Shown piece after piece: positions 36,870 through 45,947 of a DNA stretch of 64,000 nt. Numbering within the stretch: the stretch's first letter is position 1; the number at the start of each line of letters is the position of its first letter. The stretch is from CAYXTW01 sp964452645 (GTDB lineage: Bacteria; Zixibacteria; MSB-5A5; GN15; PGXB01). Location: positions 68,565 to 132,564 of the forward strand of contig CAYVMO010000006.1 of NCBI GenBank assembly GCA_964452645.1, written 5' to 3'. The position numbers were made by a program, and so were the translations under genes. The notes under the pieces are model-generated. The model had not been told where the DNA came from and ran no database searches. It saw only the letters and a list, made by a program, of their open reading frames with translations.

Positions 36870-37877
36870 TTAGGTGGCTGGCTTGACAGCGGTAATTACC
36901 GGATCGTTTTCGATCGGTGCGGCCATATTAACCGCGATTTTAGCCAGCGGCCGGACACGCGTGTCGACTCCGTCGATATCTTTGGGTCTCTCTTCTTTGG
37001 GAGTAAGATCGAACAATTTTCCGGCGGCATCCGCGCCGTTATGTGATGGAAAGATTTTTTCGAATCCGGCGCTTTCCAACCATCCATATAGAGTTTTCCC
37101 CGACGGATGAGGAATCGAACACAATTTTGATTCGATTACAAACGAAAGAATGTTTTCAAGTTTCTTGATTGAAATATTCTCGAATCTCAACGATTGCTTG
37201 CCATTTGAAAAACGCTCTTTGATATTTTCCTTAGACATATCAATGGTCACGCCGTACATATCGATTCGTTCGTCATTTATTAGACGATTACTTAGAATCA
37301 ACAGGCATCGATTTTTGTCCAAAGGCTGAATCCAGAGATCATATTCGCGGGAGTTTTTGTACTTACTAAGACCGTCATAAAAAATGCGCAACCGTCCGCC
37401 GGGGCGAAGCACTCTATAAAATTCATTGAGAATATCCTTTGGATTATCCGTTTCTTCGACCGAACTGGCCGCCATGATGCCGTCAAAGCTATTGTTTTCA
37501 AAAGGGAATTTTTGTCCCGGCTCGTAATGTATGAATTCGGCGTTGGATATTCTTAGACGTCTGGCGTTTTCGGTGCATATTTCGACACGCCGCCGGGAAG
37601 CATCAAGGCCGACCACTTTATCGATGAAGGGAGCGACAATCAGCGAAGGCCAGCCATCACCGGGCCCGAAATCGAGAAGTTTTCCGCCGCCGATGGCATA
37701 TAAAAAATCGAAGGCCCAGCCGCGGTCACGCCAGTGCGTGCCGTTGTTGACATCGAACGGTTTATAAATCAACGGCAGGCAGTAATTGGACTGGGAATCC
37801 ATTTTATCATAGATAAATTCAGTCGAGCTGCATGATGTCGGATTTAGTTCTTTCTTAATCCAATCGAATATGCTCAT
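36870..37877 (-). CDS. SAM-dependent methyltransferase, class I
   Basis: The start at 37877 (MSIFDWIKKELN) is chosen because its ATG overlaps the stop of the upstream gene (TAATG), a sign of translational coupling. Of 335 residues, GGKLLDFGPGDGWPSLIVAPF is the SAM-binding motif I, VVGLDAS holds the acidic residue that binds the ribose, and NSFDGIMAASSVEETDNP with VLRPGGRLRIF are motifs II-III. The long C-terminal part (about 200-335) is not typical of small ubiE-like enzymes and may bind the substrate, which is unknown. Confidence 0.87.
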   Translation of the reverse strand: MSIFDWIKKELNPTSCSSTEFIYDKMDSQSNYCLPLIYKPFDVNNGTHWRDRGWAFDFLYAIGGGKLLDFGPGDGWPSLIVAPFIDKVVGLDASRRRVEICTENARRLRISNAEFIHYEPGQKFPFENNSFDGIMAASSVEETDNPKDILNEFYRVLRPGGRLRIFYDGLSKYKNSREYDLWIQPLDKNRCLLILSNRLINDERIDMYGVTIDMSKENIKERFSNGKQSLRFENISIKKLENILSFVIESKLCSIPHPSGKTLYGWLESAGFEKIFPSHNGADAAGKLFDLTPKEERPKDIDGVDTRVRPLAKIAVNMAAPIENDPVITAVKPAT

Positions 37878-38716
37878 TAATTCTTTCTTAAAAACCATGC
37901 CAGCTCTTTTCTCTCGGGTGCGACAGGAATGTCACCTTCGGGATAACCGAGCGGGGTAATGGTAGTGATATAATGATTCCGGTTTATTCCCAGGATTTCC
38001 TTGACTTCATCCCGATCCATATCAGCAATCCAGCAGGTCCCGAGACCATAATACCAGGCCGCCAGCAAAAAATGATAGGCGGCGATGCAGCCATCCTGAA
38101 TGTATCTTTTGGAGATGTCGGGATCGCTTATTATAGCGACCGCCATCGGCGCCCGGTCGATCGGTGAGCTGTTCTTGCCGCGGATTTCGGAAAGTCTGTG
38201 TTTGAGCTCTTTGTCTTGTATTATTTTAAAGTAGTAAGGCTGCAGATTCCGGGCCGTGGGAGCGAAACGGGACAAATCCAAAACCCGATTTAGAATACTG
38301 TCCTGGATTTCCTCATCGGTAAAATACCTGATACTTCGCCGGGTAAGAAGAAGTTCATCGCCGCCAAGACAATTATCTATCCGATGTTCAAAATGCTGGA
38401 ATTCCAGTTTTCGTCCTTCGGGGTCTTTGGCAAAGAAATTGTAGATGCGATATTTTTCATTTACCGATGGCGCCGATTCGACGTGCGCTTTAAGTATATT
38501 GTAGTACATGTCAACCTCCGCGTGGCTGTCACAGAAAAAAGTAATAAGTGCTTCTACATCGGCTTTATTTTGCTTATGCAAACCAAACAAAAGATTGCCC
38601 TTTTTCAAAATAATATAATCGCCCTGATCGAGCCATAAAGTACAGCTGATTTGACTGATGTAGAATTCTTTTAACTCTTCAAGTTTTCGTGTTTTGAAAA
38701 ATATTATTCCGTTCAT
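37877..38716 (-). CDS. VOC-domain / nitroreductase fusion protein
   Basis: A 279-residue fusion. Residues 1-112 look like one glyoxalase/VOC module (GIIFFKTRKLEELKEFYISQI at the start, FFAKDPEGRKLEFQHF at the end). Residues ~120-279 are a nitroreductase-fold FMN protein (LLTRRSIRYFTDEEI, LDLSRFAPTARNLQPYYFKII, AAYHFLLAAWYYGLGTCWIADMD, ITPLGYPEGD). FMN-binding Arg and Ser/Asn positions are present. Fusion of these two folds is uncommon. The substrate is unknown; the gene is coupled to a methyltransferase, so tailoring of a small molecule is a reasonable guess. Confidence 0.85.
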   Translation of the reverse strand: MNGIIFFKTRKLEELKEFYISQISCTLWLDQGDYIILKKGNLLFGLHKQNKADVEALITFFCDSHAEVDMYYNILKAHVESAPSVNEKYRIYNFFAKDPEGRKLEFQHFEHRIDNCLGGDELLLTRRSIRYFTDEEIQDSILNRVLDLSRFAPTARNLQPYYFKIIQDKELKHRLSEIRGKNSSPIDRAPMAVAIISDPDISKRYIQDGCIAAYHFLLAAWYYGLGTCWIADMDRDEVKEILGINRNHYITTITPLGYPEGDIPVAPERKELAWFLRKN

Positions 38717-38993
38717 AATTATCTCCCGGCAAGATCAATCCGTTTAACAACTGTCACTTACTTATAAGCTTTAATAATTAAAGTACAGATTCGGCCGGGG
38801 TCAAGGCTGTTTATGACAATGTAAAGTCAATCAGATGCCTTATTCGTATGCGAAAAAAACTTGTATCAAATCGGTTTTTCGATTATCTTTATTATATAGG
38901 GAAAATATATCCGGCGATTTATGACGTGCCCGGCATAGAACGTTATTGAATCGTCAGAAGAGCAGGGAAAATATTTAAAGCTACGAGGTGATT

Positions 38994-40052
38994 ATGCGAT
39001 ATTTGACTTTTTTAACCTGTTTTTTGTTAGTTCTTTTTATAGCCGGATGCAGTCATAATTCTACCGCACCGGATCAATCAGAAAAAAAGGTAGCCGATAA
39101 TCAAAAACTTCCGGAAAATGCCCGGAAAATTCTGGACCAATATCTTCCTGAGGGACTTGAATCGGAAAACGGCGAACAACCCGCATATCTGGATTCACTT
39201 CCGGCTGAATTAATTAATAACTGCGACATTTATTCGGTGACATTTCTATGGGGTGATGTCTTTAATACCGCGATACCGTCAAACGATACGACCGACTGGT
39301 CGGGGACACTTTCGATGAATGCCGACGGGGTCGTTTATGTATTGTACGAAATCGATTTTGAATCCGGCGAGGATTCGGTATTGATTCACAATAATCCGAC
39401 CTTTGCTATCTGGATTTCGAAGACGGCTAATGATCTGGATGGTTTAAGTTTCCTTGTGTTTATACGAAGGGATATGGATTATTTGGTCGTTCCGCTTCTA
39501 ACCTTTGAAACCGGCCCGATAACTTTATCTTATACTTTCGATGAGCTGGTTGATTTAACCGCTTTTTACCCCGTCGATGAAAGCAATGGTCTTATCGTTT
39601 ACTCCCGTCTGATATGGGAAAACGCCTGTCCGGGCGGTGCGATCAAAGGAACCTGGGTCAAGGATGGCTGGCTGAGCGATTCGGGCAGTTTTAACGGGTA
39701 CTGGATGGATTATCTGGGCGATACGGTCGGATATATGAACGGTATTTTCTGGAGTTGCAGCACGAATGTGTCCGGGAAATTCACCGGCTCGGTTTCGGGC
39801 CTGTATACCGATCAGGTGATTGCCGAATTCGACGGACACTGGTATTATGACGATCCGCGGATGTGCCCGATGTGCGGTGAGGGGCATGGCGTTTTTCATG
39901 GCCAGTTCCGTAATCTGATGGATGGGCGTACCGGATTTATGGCCGGGGAATTCGGTGATTATTCTCTTCCCCCGGATGATATCGAAATGCCGATGACCGG
40001 TATCTGGCGTTTCCACTGCCCGTGGAATGATGTGGCGACGAACAGCCAGTAG
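38994..40052 (+). CDS. Putative lipoprotein of unknown function
   Basis: The start at 38994 (MRYLTFLTCF) is taken because GAGG lies 5 bases before this ATG; the GTG at 38988 is inside the RBS. The lipobox is LFIAGC. The ~330-residue mature part is beta-rich with repeated Gly/Trp patterns (GTWVKDGWLSDSGSFNGYWMDYLG, HGVFHGQFRNLMDGRTGFMAGEFG), which suggests a beta-sandwich or MORN-like repeat; one CPMCG motif is present. I do not recognise a family. Confidence 0.78.
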   Translation: MRYLTFLTCFLLVLFIAGCSHNSTAPDQSEKKVADNQKLPENARKILDQYLPEGLESENGEQPAYLDSLPAELINNCDIYSVTFLWGDVFNTAIPSNDTTDWSGTLSMNADGVVYVLYEIDFESGEDSVLIHNNPTFAIWISKTANDLDGLSFLVFIRRDMDYLVVPLLTFETGPITLSYTFDELVDLTAFYPVDESNGLIVYSRLIWENACPGGAIKGTWVKDGWLSDSGSFNGYWMDYLGDTVGYMNGIFWSCSTNVSGKFTGSVSGLYTDQVIAEFDGHWYYDDPRMCPMCGEGHGVFHGQFRNLMDGRTGFMAGEFGDYSLPPDDIEMPMTGIWRFHCPWNDVATNSQ

Positions 40053-40075
40053 GCCGATATATTACACCTAAGCTC

Positions 40076-40216
40076 ATGAGCCATTTAAGGGGCGAATTTC
40101 GGCGCGCTATCAAGGCCAACCCGCATCTCGACGCTCCCGTCTCACGGGCAGCGGTCAAAAGATTTGTCCGCTTTTTCACCACGATACGGGAAGACTGGCG
40201 GAAAAATATTCATTGA
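40076..40216 (+). CDS. Possible small basic protein (46 aa)
   Basis: A short ATG-to-TGA frame encoding a 46-residue, Arg-rich, mostly helical peptide (MSHLRGEFRRAIKANP at the start, FTTIREDWRKNIH at the end). Codon use (GCC, GGC, CGC, ATC) resembles the neighbouring genes, but there is no ribosome-binding site, and I know no relative. It may be a real small gene or the end of a decayed one. Confidence 0.35.
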   Translation: MSHLRGEFRRAIKANPHLDAPVSRAAVKRFVRFFTTIREDWRKNIH

Positions 40217-40319
40217 TATAAGTACTAAGGGCGGTACTGCTTTTAGGTTTCAAGCAATTATCCCGACCGATGCGTGAGTGTGCATAATGTTCCATACGAA
40301 AGGGCGAACATTTAATCTA

Positions 40320-40347
40320 TTGACAACAAATTGATTATGCATATATT
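40320..40347 (+). promoter_or_regulatory. Promoter of the first C10 peptidase gene
   Basis: TTGACA, a 16-base spacer and TATATT, ending 60 bases before the ATG at 40408. The same hexamers and spacing precede the paralogue at 42703. Confidence 0.7.
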
Positions 40348-40407
40348 CATGGTAGAAAAAACCTGCACCGTCTGCACTTGGAAACGCCCGACTTTGATGA
40401 GGAAGTT

Positions 40408-42522
40408 ATGCGTAAAAATTTAAACCGCCTTTTAAAAACCCCAGTTTTTACTTTGATAGTTATTTCGATGATTTGTCTTCCGGCGCTGGCCGAAATCGCA
40501 ACCATTGACGAGGCTCAATTGGTATGTCACAACTGGTTGACTTATACGGTATTTCAGAAGGGTAGCTGGGCTGGATCGGATAGCCCGAAGATTGTCTCCT
40601 CTCAGGAAATCAAAGCCAATGACACTGTCCTGGCCTGGTATTTCGAAATCGACCCGGCCGGATACGTCGTTGTTCCGGTCTTGAAAGACCTGCCCGCAAT
40701 AAAAGCCTGTTCTCAGGAATCCAGATTGGATCCGGATGCTGCTGACGGATTTGCCGCCATGCTCAGGGAAGTTTTGCAGAATCGGACGCGTGCGTTTGTA
40801 AATGTTTACGGACGTCTGGAGGCGGAGCAACCGAAAACGGGCGACGTTCTTCTCGGCCGCAGGCACCGTCTTCTATGGGATAAACTTCTTGTCCCGGAGG
40901 AATCATTTTTAGGAAGTCTTTTGCCCGAGGATACTGAACGATATGAGGAAATTGGGCCGCTTTTGACGACCCATTGGGATCAGGGCGATCCATATAATAT
41001 GTACTGCCCCTGGGGCGATGGTGGCCGTTGCGTTGTCGGTTGTGTGGCCACTGCCGCGGCGCAGATTCTGGCCTATCACAGGTGGCCACCGGAGGGAACC
41101 GGGACTCATGAATATTATTGGGCCGGTGATTATTCCTGCGGCGGTAGCACACCTCCCCAGTATTTATCGGCCGATTTCTCGGATCCATATGATTGGGATA
41201 ATATTGTCGATTATTGCGGTTCATGCACGCCGGCACAGGAGGCGGCACTGGCCGAATTGAATTACGAGGTTGGTGTAGCTTTTGATATGAGTTATGGCCG
41301 ATGCGGTTCGGGGGCATATGTTTTCAGCGCCCAAACCGTGTTCCCCACATATTTTCGATATTATGACCATATAGAATTACACGATCGTCCCGATTATTTC
41401 CTTATTGATTGGTCCGATATGATTAAGACTGAAATCGAAGCTAACCGGCCGATCCAGTACCGAATTTATTCGCATTCGATTGTCGCTGACGGTTGGAGAT
41501 ACCCGATGGCTAATTATCAGGTCCATATGAATTATGGCTGGAACAGCGGCCATAATGCCTGGTATACGATCGATGAATTATACTGCCCCTGGGCTGGTTG
41601 CACGCCTAATGTTGAGATGATGGTTACGCACATAGAGCCCGACCGGGGAGTTCAATTTGAATCCGATACCGCCTGGGGAGATGTCCCGCTTACGATCAGC
41701 TTTACTGGCAGCAGTACGCTTGATGTCGACAGCTGGGTGTGGGATTTCGGTGACGGTGATTCGGCTTTTATTCAGGCACCGACGCATACCTATACGCAAA
41801 ACGGCCGCTATGATGTCAAACTCCAGGTGTGGTCGGGAGAAGAAACGCGCTCCTATGTGGCCACCAATTATATTACTGCCCTGGCCGATTCCATGTGCGG
41901 AAGCGATGTCCAGGGTGAGGCGGGCTCAACGGTGGAAGTCGAAATCTTTGCCAGGAATTCCGTCCCGTTGCGCCGATTTATGATTCCTGTCGAATATTCG
42001 GGGACTTTAAACCTGAATCTGGATTCTTTTACGGTCACCGGCTGTCGGACTGAGTACTTTGACTATATTAACAACATTGCGCTGGATCCGGTTAACCGTC
42101 GCGCCGCGTATTCGATACAAAACATTAATGCCTCTACCCCGGATCTCGAATTGGGCTATGGGCCGATAATAAAGCTGTATTTTACCATACCGCCGTCAGC
42201 CACCGCCAATCAATATGCCGATATTGTCCTTGATGGATTCTATTCATATTATCCGATGTTTTATGGTCCGGTCCTGAATTTTACACCCAAGCTCGCATCC
42301 GGTCGGGTTGGTTTGCCTTTCCTTTGCGGTGATCCCAATCGTGACGGAACCGTCAATATTTTCGACGCGACCTACATTATTAGTTATCTCTACCTCGGGG
42401 GACCGCCACCTTATCCTATGGCTTCCGCGGACGTTAACAATTCGGGCGAGATAAACGTTTTCGACGTCACTTACTTAATAACATATTTATATAATTCCGG
42501 GCCTCTACCGGAATGTCCCTGA
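40408..42522 (+). CDS. Secreted C10 (streptopain-type) cysteine peptidase with PKD, cohesin-like and dockerin domains
   Basis: The start at 40408 has GAGGAAG ~5 bases upstream; the TTG at 40378 is ignored. Of 704 residues the order is signal peptide (1-28), propeptide (to ~180), C10 catalytic domain with Cys212 (GRCVVGCVATAAAQILAYH) and His356 (YSHSIVADGW) and a VHMNYGW segment, PKD domain (~417-490, VWDFGDGD), a cohesin-like beta-sandwich (~493-635, GEAGSTVEVEIFARN) and a dockerin-like tail (~640-704, ending PLPECP). The dyad is intact, so it should be an active exported protease. It is the first of a tandem pair. Confidence 0.92.
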   Translation: MRKNLNRLLKTPVFTLIVISMICLPALAEIATIDEAQLVCHNWLTYTVFQKGSWAGSDSPKIVSSQEIKANDTVLAWYFEIDPAGYVVVPVLKDLPAIKACSQESRLDPDAADGFAAMLREVLQNRTRAFVNVYGRLEAEQPKTGDVLLGRRHRLLWDKLLVPEESFLGSLLPEDTERYEEIGPLLTTHWDQGDPYNMYCPWGDGGRCVVGCVATAAAQILAYHRWPPEGTGTHEYYWAGDYSCGGSTPPQYLSADFSDPYDWDNIVDYCGSCTPAQEAALAELNYEVGVAFDMSYGRCGSGAYVFSAQTVFPTYFRYYDHIELHDRPDYFLIDWSDMIKTEIEANRPIQYRIYSHSIVADGWRYPMANYQVHMNYGWNSGHNAWYTIDELYCPWAGCTPNVEMMVTHIEPDRGVQFESDTAWGDVPLTISFTGSSTLDVDSWVWDFGDGDSAFIQAPTHTYTQNGRYDVKLQVWSGEETRSYVATNYITALADSMCGSDVQGEAGSTVEVEIFARNSVPLRRFMIPVEYSGTLNLNLDSFTVTGCRTEYFDYINNIALDPVNRRAAYSIQNINASTPDLELGYGPIIKLYFTIPPSATANQYADIVLDGFYSYYPMFYGPVLNFTPKLASGRVGLPFLCGDPNRDGTVNIFDATYIISYLYLGGPPPYPMASADVNNSGEINVFDVTYLITYLYNSGPLPECP

Positions 42523-42616
42523 TCGATAATATATTGAATTTCAGGGAGATAGACTTTCTTTGCCTCCTTTTTTTCCGATTTCGGCCGATGTAGGAAACAT
42601 GCCTTGTGATAAAATC

Positions 42617-42644
42617 TTGACATTATCAGGATTCTTTGTATATT
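42617..42644 (+). promoter_or_regulatory. Promoter of the second C10 peptidase gene
   Basis: TTGACA, a 16-base spacer and TATATT, ending 58 bases before the ATG at 42703. This indicates that the paralogue has its own transcript. Confidence 0.72.
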
Positions 42645-42702
42645 TTAGTAAAACAAATATTCCTCACCGTCCGCCTGAAACGCCCAATTTTATGAGGTTG
42701 TT

Positions 42703-44844
42703 ATGCGTAATTTTTTAAGTTCTGCGATAAGGCTGCTCGGCCTTACGTTTATGGTAATCTTAATTGCTTCATCACAGATATTAGCTGAAACCGCTACCGT
42801 CGATGAAGCTCGCCTTGTTGGTAGTAACTGGTTAACTTACATCACCTTGCAGAAAGGGTCATGGGCCGGATCGACCCAACCGGAAATCATTGATATGCAG
42901 GAGCTATCAATTAATGGAACTGTCTATGGCTATTGCTTTTCTATTAAACCACAGGGTTTTATTCTGGTTCCGGCTCTGAAGGAATTGGCTCCGATAAAAG
43001 CTTATTCCGATGAGAACGATTTGGACATAAATTCGGATGCGCCGCAGGGTATGGCAGCATTACTGCGAGATGTTCTTCAGCGGCGGACTCAATTATATGT
43101 CGATCGTTATGGAAGCATGGATGCTCGCCAGCCGCAAACCGGTGACGTTCTTTTTGGTCGCGAGCAACGACTGCAATGGGATAATTATCTGGTTGATAAA
43201 GTTACTTTCGACCACAATCTCAGCCAGGGAGAGTTTCGTGATGTTACTGACGTCGGTCCGCTACTGACAACCAAATGGCATCAGTTCGACCCGTACAATC
43301 AGCTTTGCCCGATGGGTGATGGGGGTCGTTGTGTCGTGGGCTGTGTAGCGACGGCTGCGGTACAAATATTGGCCTATCATCAGTGGCCTATTTGCGGAAC
43401 CGGAAGCCATATATACTGGTGGGCGGGTGATACTTATTGTGGCGGAAGTACACCGGGTGCCTATCTAACTGCAGATTATACCGACTTGTATGACTGGGCC
43501 AATATGGCCGACAATTGCGATTACGGTTGCACAGCCGCCCAGCAAAACGCATTATCCGAACTCAGTTATGAAATGGCCGTAGCTTTCAATATGGATTTCA
43601 GCTATTGCGGTTCGGGGACATACACTTATATGGCTCAGAGTGTCTTGCCGTTATATTTCCGCTATAAGAGCCAGATACAGATGAAGCAACGGAGCGATTA
43701 CTCGCAGACTGCCTGGTCGGTTGCTATTCAGGGTCAGCTTTCCAATAATCTTCCTATTCTTTACAGCATTTACTCTCACTGTATCGTTTGTGACGGCTGG
43801 CGTGCCGCCGGTCCGCCGGACCAGGTTCATATGAACTATGGATGGGGAGGATCCCAGAATGCCTGGTATACAATTGATAATTTACATTGTCCCTGGCCAG
43901 GTTGTGACACAGATGTAGAATATATGATGATTAACATCGAGCCCAATAGACTTGCCTATTTCACGTCCGATACGGTTTGGGGTCTGGTCCCGATATCTGT
44001 TAATTTCTTCGGAAACAGTTCGGAGTCGATTGACAGCTGGGAATGGTCTTTCGGTGATGGCGGCGATGCTTACATTCAAAATCCCACTCACAATTACACT
44101 ACGCCGGGTCGGTTTGATGTTACGCTGTACGCAACCACTTCCGGGAAGGCGACTTATCCGTACACAGCAACGACCTATATTACCGCTCTGGCCGATTCAA
44201 TGATTGGCGAAAATGTAACCGGTGATGCCGGAACACAGGTCGAAGTAAATATTTACGCCGCTAATACGATTCCTATTAGCGGTTTGAGAATCCCGGTCGA
44301 TTATTCCGGAAACCTGAATCTTACACTTGATTCCTGGACAACCACCGGCTGCCGAACCGATTATTTTGACTATGCCAACAACGTCGCCGCCGATTCGAAA
44401 AAGGCGGTTTATTTGATCTATAATACAAATCCCGCTACTCCTGACCTTGATCCCGGATCGGGACCGGTTTTGAAGCTATATTTCACCATCCCGGGAGGTG
44501 CCACGCCGGATCAGGGCGCTCAGGTCAGCGTTGAGGAATTCTGGACCTATGTCCCGCAGTTTTTCGCAAAAATCGTTCCGAACTATACACCCCGGTTGGT
44601 TCCGGGGTCGGTCGCCTTGCCTTTTGATTGCGGTGATGTAAATGGCGATGCCGCTATCAATATTTTCGATATTACGGACATTATTTCATATCTTTACCTG
44701 GAGGGTGATCCGCCGGATCCGATGAAATCAGCCGATGTTAATGCCGACTGTACTGTCAATATTTTCGACGTTACACGGCTGATCTGCTATCTCTATCTGG
44801 ATTGTCCCGATCTCGATTGCCCCGGCGCATGGCCCTGCAAGTAA
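42703..44844 (+). CDS. Secreted C10 cysteine peptidase, tandem paralogue
   Basis: A 713-residue paralogue of the upstream peptidase with the same order: signal peptide, propeptide (MARKER-like EARLVGSNWLTY), catalytic domain with Cys214 (GRCVVGCVATAAVQILAYH) and His359 (YSHCIVCDGW), VHMNYGWGG, PKD (EWSFGDGG), cohesin-like (GDAGTQVEVNIYAAN) and dockerin-like repeats (CGDVNGDAAINIFDITDII and ADVNADCTVNIFDVTRLI). Unlike its twin it ends with an extra GAWPCK. The immediate leader (GAAACGCCC...ATGAGG..GTTATGCGTAA) is also shared, so the duplication included upstream sequence. Confidence 0.92.
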   Translation: MRNFLSSAIRLLGLTFMVILIASSQILAETATVDEARLVGSNWLTYITLQKGSWAGSTQPEIIDMQELSINGTVYGYCFSIKPQGFILVPALKELAPIKAYSDENDLDINSDAPQGMAALLRDVLQRRTQLYVDRYGSMDARQPQTGDVLFGREQRLQWDNYLVDKVTFDHNLSQGEFRDVTDVGPLLTTKWHQFDPYNQLCPMGDGGRCVVGCVATAAVQILAYHQWPICGTGSHIYWWAGDTYCGGSTPGAYLTADYTDLYDWANMADNCDYGCTAAQQNALSELSYEMAVAFNMDFSYCGSGTYTYMAQSVLPLYFRYKSQIQMKQRSDYSQTAWSVAIQGQLSNNLPILYSIYSHCIVCDGWRAAGPPDQVHMNYGWGGSQNAWYTIDNLHCPWPGCDTDVEYMMINIEPNRLAYFTSDTVWGLVPISVNFFGNSSESIDSWEWSFGDGGDAYIQNPTHNYTTPGRFDVTLYATTSGKATYPYTATTYITALADSMIGENVTGDAGTQVEVNIYAANTIPISGLRIPVDYSGNLNLTLDSWTTTGCRTDYFDYANNVAADSKKAVYLIYNTNPATPDLDPGSGPVLKLYFTIPGGATPDQGAQVSVEEFWTYVPQFFAKIVPNYTPRLVPGSVALPFDCGDVNGDAAINIFDITDIISYLYLEGDPPDPMKSADVNADCTVNIFDVTRLICYLYLDCPDLDCPGAWPCK

Positions 44845-44864
44845 TCAGTAAATGCCTTAAAAAC

Positions 44865-44891
44865 CCGGAGCGGCAACGCTCCGGTTTTTTT
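44865..44891 (+). terminator. Rho-independent terminator after the C10 pair
   Basis: CCGGAGCG-GCAA-CGCTCCGG, an 8-bp stem with a GNRA-type tetraloop, followed by seven T. Confidence 0.93.
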
Positions 44892-44997
44892 GTACATTCA
44901 GTTCGATAAATGGTCGATAAGGGATTAAAATCGATTGAATAATTATTTTTTTGATTTAGGCCATTGTCTTGATAATAATCGTATATATTATTAACTT

Positions 44998-45720
44998 ATG
45001 AAACACAAAAGCGATGGAGCCGGTGGAAATATAAGAATAGCGGTTGTCCTTGCACTTCTTATCGCCTTTCTTTTTCTGGCATTCTCATGTTCATTTTCCC
45101 AATCTTATTCGGAGGATGAATATACCGATGTCATTTTGCTGAAAAACGGCGGTGCTTACCTGGGAGTCAAAATCACCGAAGTCGTACCCCGAAAAAAAGT
45201 CGTGATTGAAAACATGGACGGAGTCGTCATCGAAATCCCTTTTCGGAAAATATACGCTATCACCGATAAAGAAAACTACCCGGCAGTCAGAAAAGAATTT
45301 GAGGCCAGTCGCCCGCCGCGGCAGAAGGATTTGCTATCGGAACCGGAATACATCGGCCTTCTCGGTATAGCTTCCGGCGATGGATTCAGTTCTTTATCCG
45401 CTTTGCTTATTAACGGTTATGACATAGGCAACTTCTACGCCGGCGCCGGTCTGGGGTGGACTGATCGACCGGAGCGCGGGTATTTGTCATTCGTGATCGA
45501 TTTTAGAGTCTATAGCAGCTTCGGCAAGGTCAAAAGTTTCGTTTATTCGGAAATCGGATTTTTCGGAGGGTCCAGCGTGGGATTAGGAATCGGGTTCAAG
45601 ATCCCGTGGGGCGAGCCGGTGTATGTCATGATTCAAAGCGGTTTCAGGCGTCAGGGTAATCCTGAAGGAGACAGCTATAGTTCTTTAAACATTATGCTCG
45701 GCTTTTCATTCAGGATATAA
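44998..45720 (+). CDS. Envelope protein, possible outer-membrane beta-barrel
   Basis: A 240-residue protein with an uncleaved-looking or late signal segment (IAVVLALLIAFLFLAFSCS). Residues ~40-100 form a small SH3/LSm-like beta motif (VILLKNGGAYLGVKITEVVPRKKVVIENMDGVVIEIPF). The rest has alternating Gly/Tyr/Phe strands (YAGAGLGWTDRPERGYLSFVIDFRVYSS, GLGIGFKIPWG) and ends in Phe-Arg-Ile (MLGFSFRI), as in small outer-membrane barrels. The function is unknown. It lies behind a strong terminator, so it is a separate unit. Confidence 0.75.
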   Translation: MKHKSDGAGGNIRIAVVLALLIAFLFLAFSCSFSQSYSEDEYTDVILLKNGGAYLGVKITEVVPRKKVVIENMDGVVIEIPFRKIYAITDKENYPAVRKEFEASRPPRQKDLLSEPEYIGLLGIASGDGFSSLSALLINGYDIGNFYAGAGLGWTDRPERGYLSFVIDFRVYSSFGKVKSFVYSEIGFFGGSSVGLGIGFKIPWGEPVYVMIQSGFRRQGNPEGDSYSSLNIMLGFSFRI

Positions 45721-45947
45721 TCGGATAATAAAGAACCGGCGACCCGTGGGAGGAGCAGAAAAAGGTCGCCGGTTTAATCCATAACGCGCCGTAAAGCGCA
45801 GAGCACTCTGTAATGTAAGACAACTTTGTCCACAGGTCAATGAGAAAAATTCCTGAAAATGTAAATATGGAGCCGGTTTTATAATATTGAAGTCGGTGCC
45901 GTATATTTCCGATAATCATATGAGAGACTTTTAATTGACCTTCGGTT

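Larger units (their letters stand above)
40053..40407 (+). other. 355-base intergenic region before the C10 peptidase genes
   Basis: It holds one short candidate reading frame (40076-40216) and the promoter of the first C10 peptidase gene (40320-40347). The rest shows no evident feature. Confidence 0.6.

Noticed and set aside
22858..44844. A cellulosome, because of dockerin-like repeats
   Set aside because: No scaffoldin with multiple cohesins and no glycoside hydrolases in the window; the tails sit on peptidases and propeller- or helix-type proteins.
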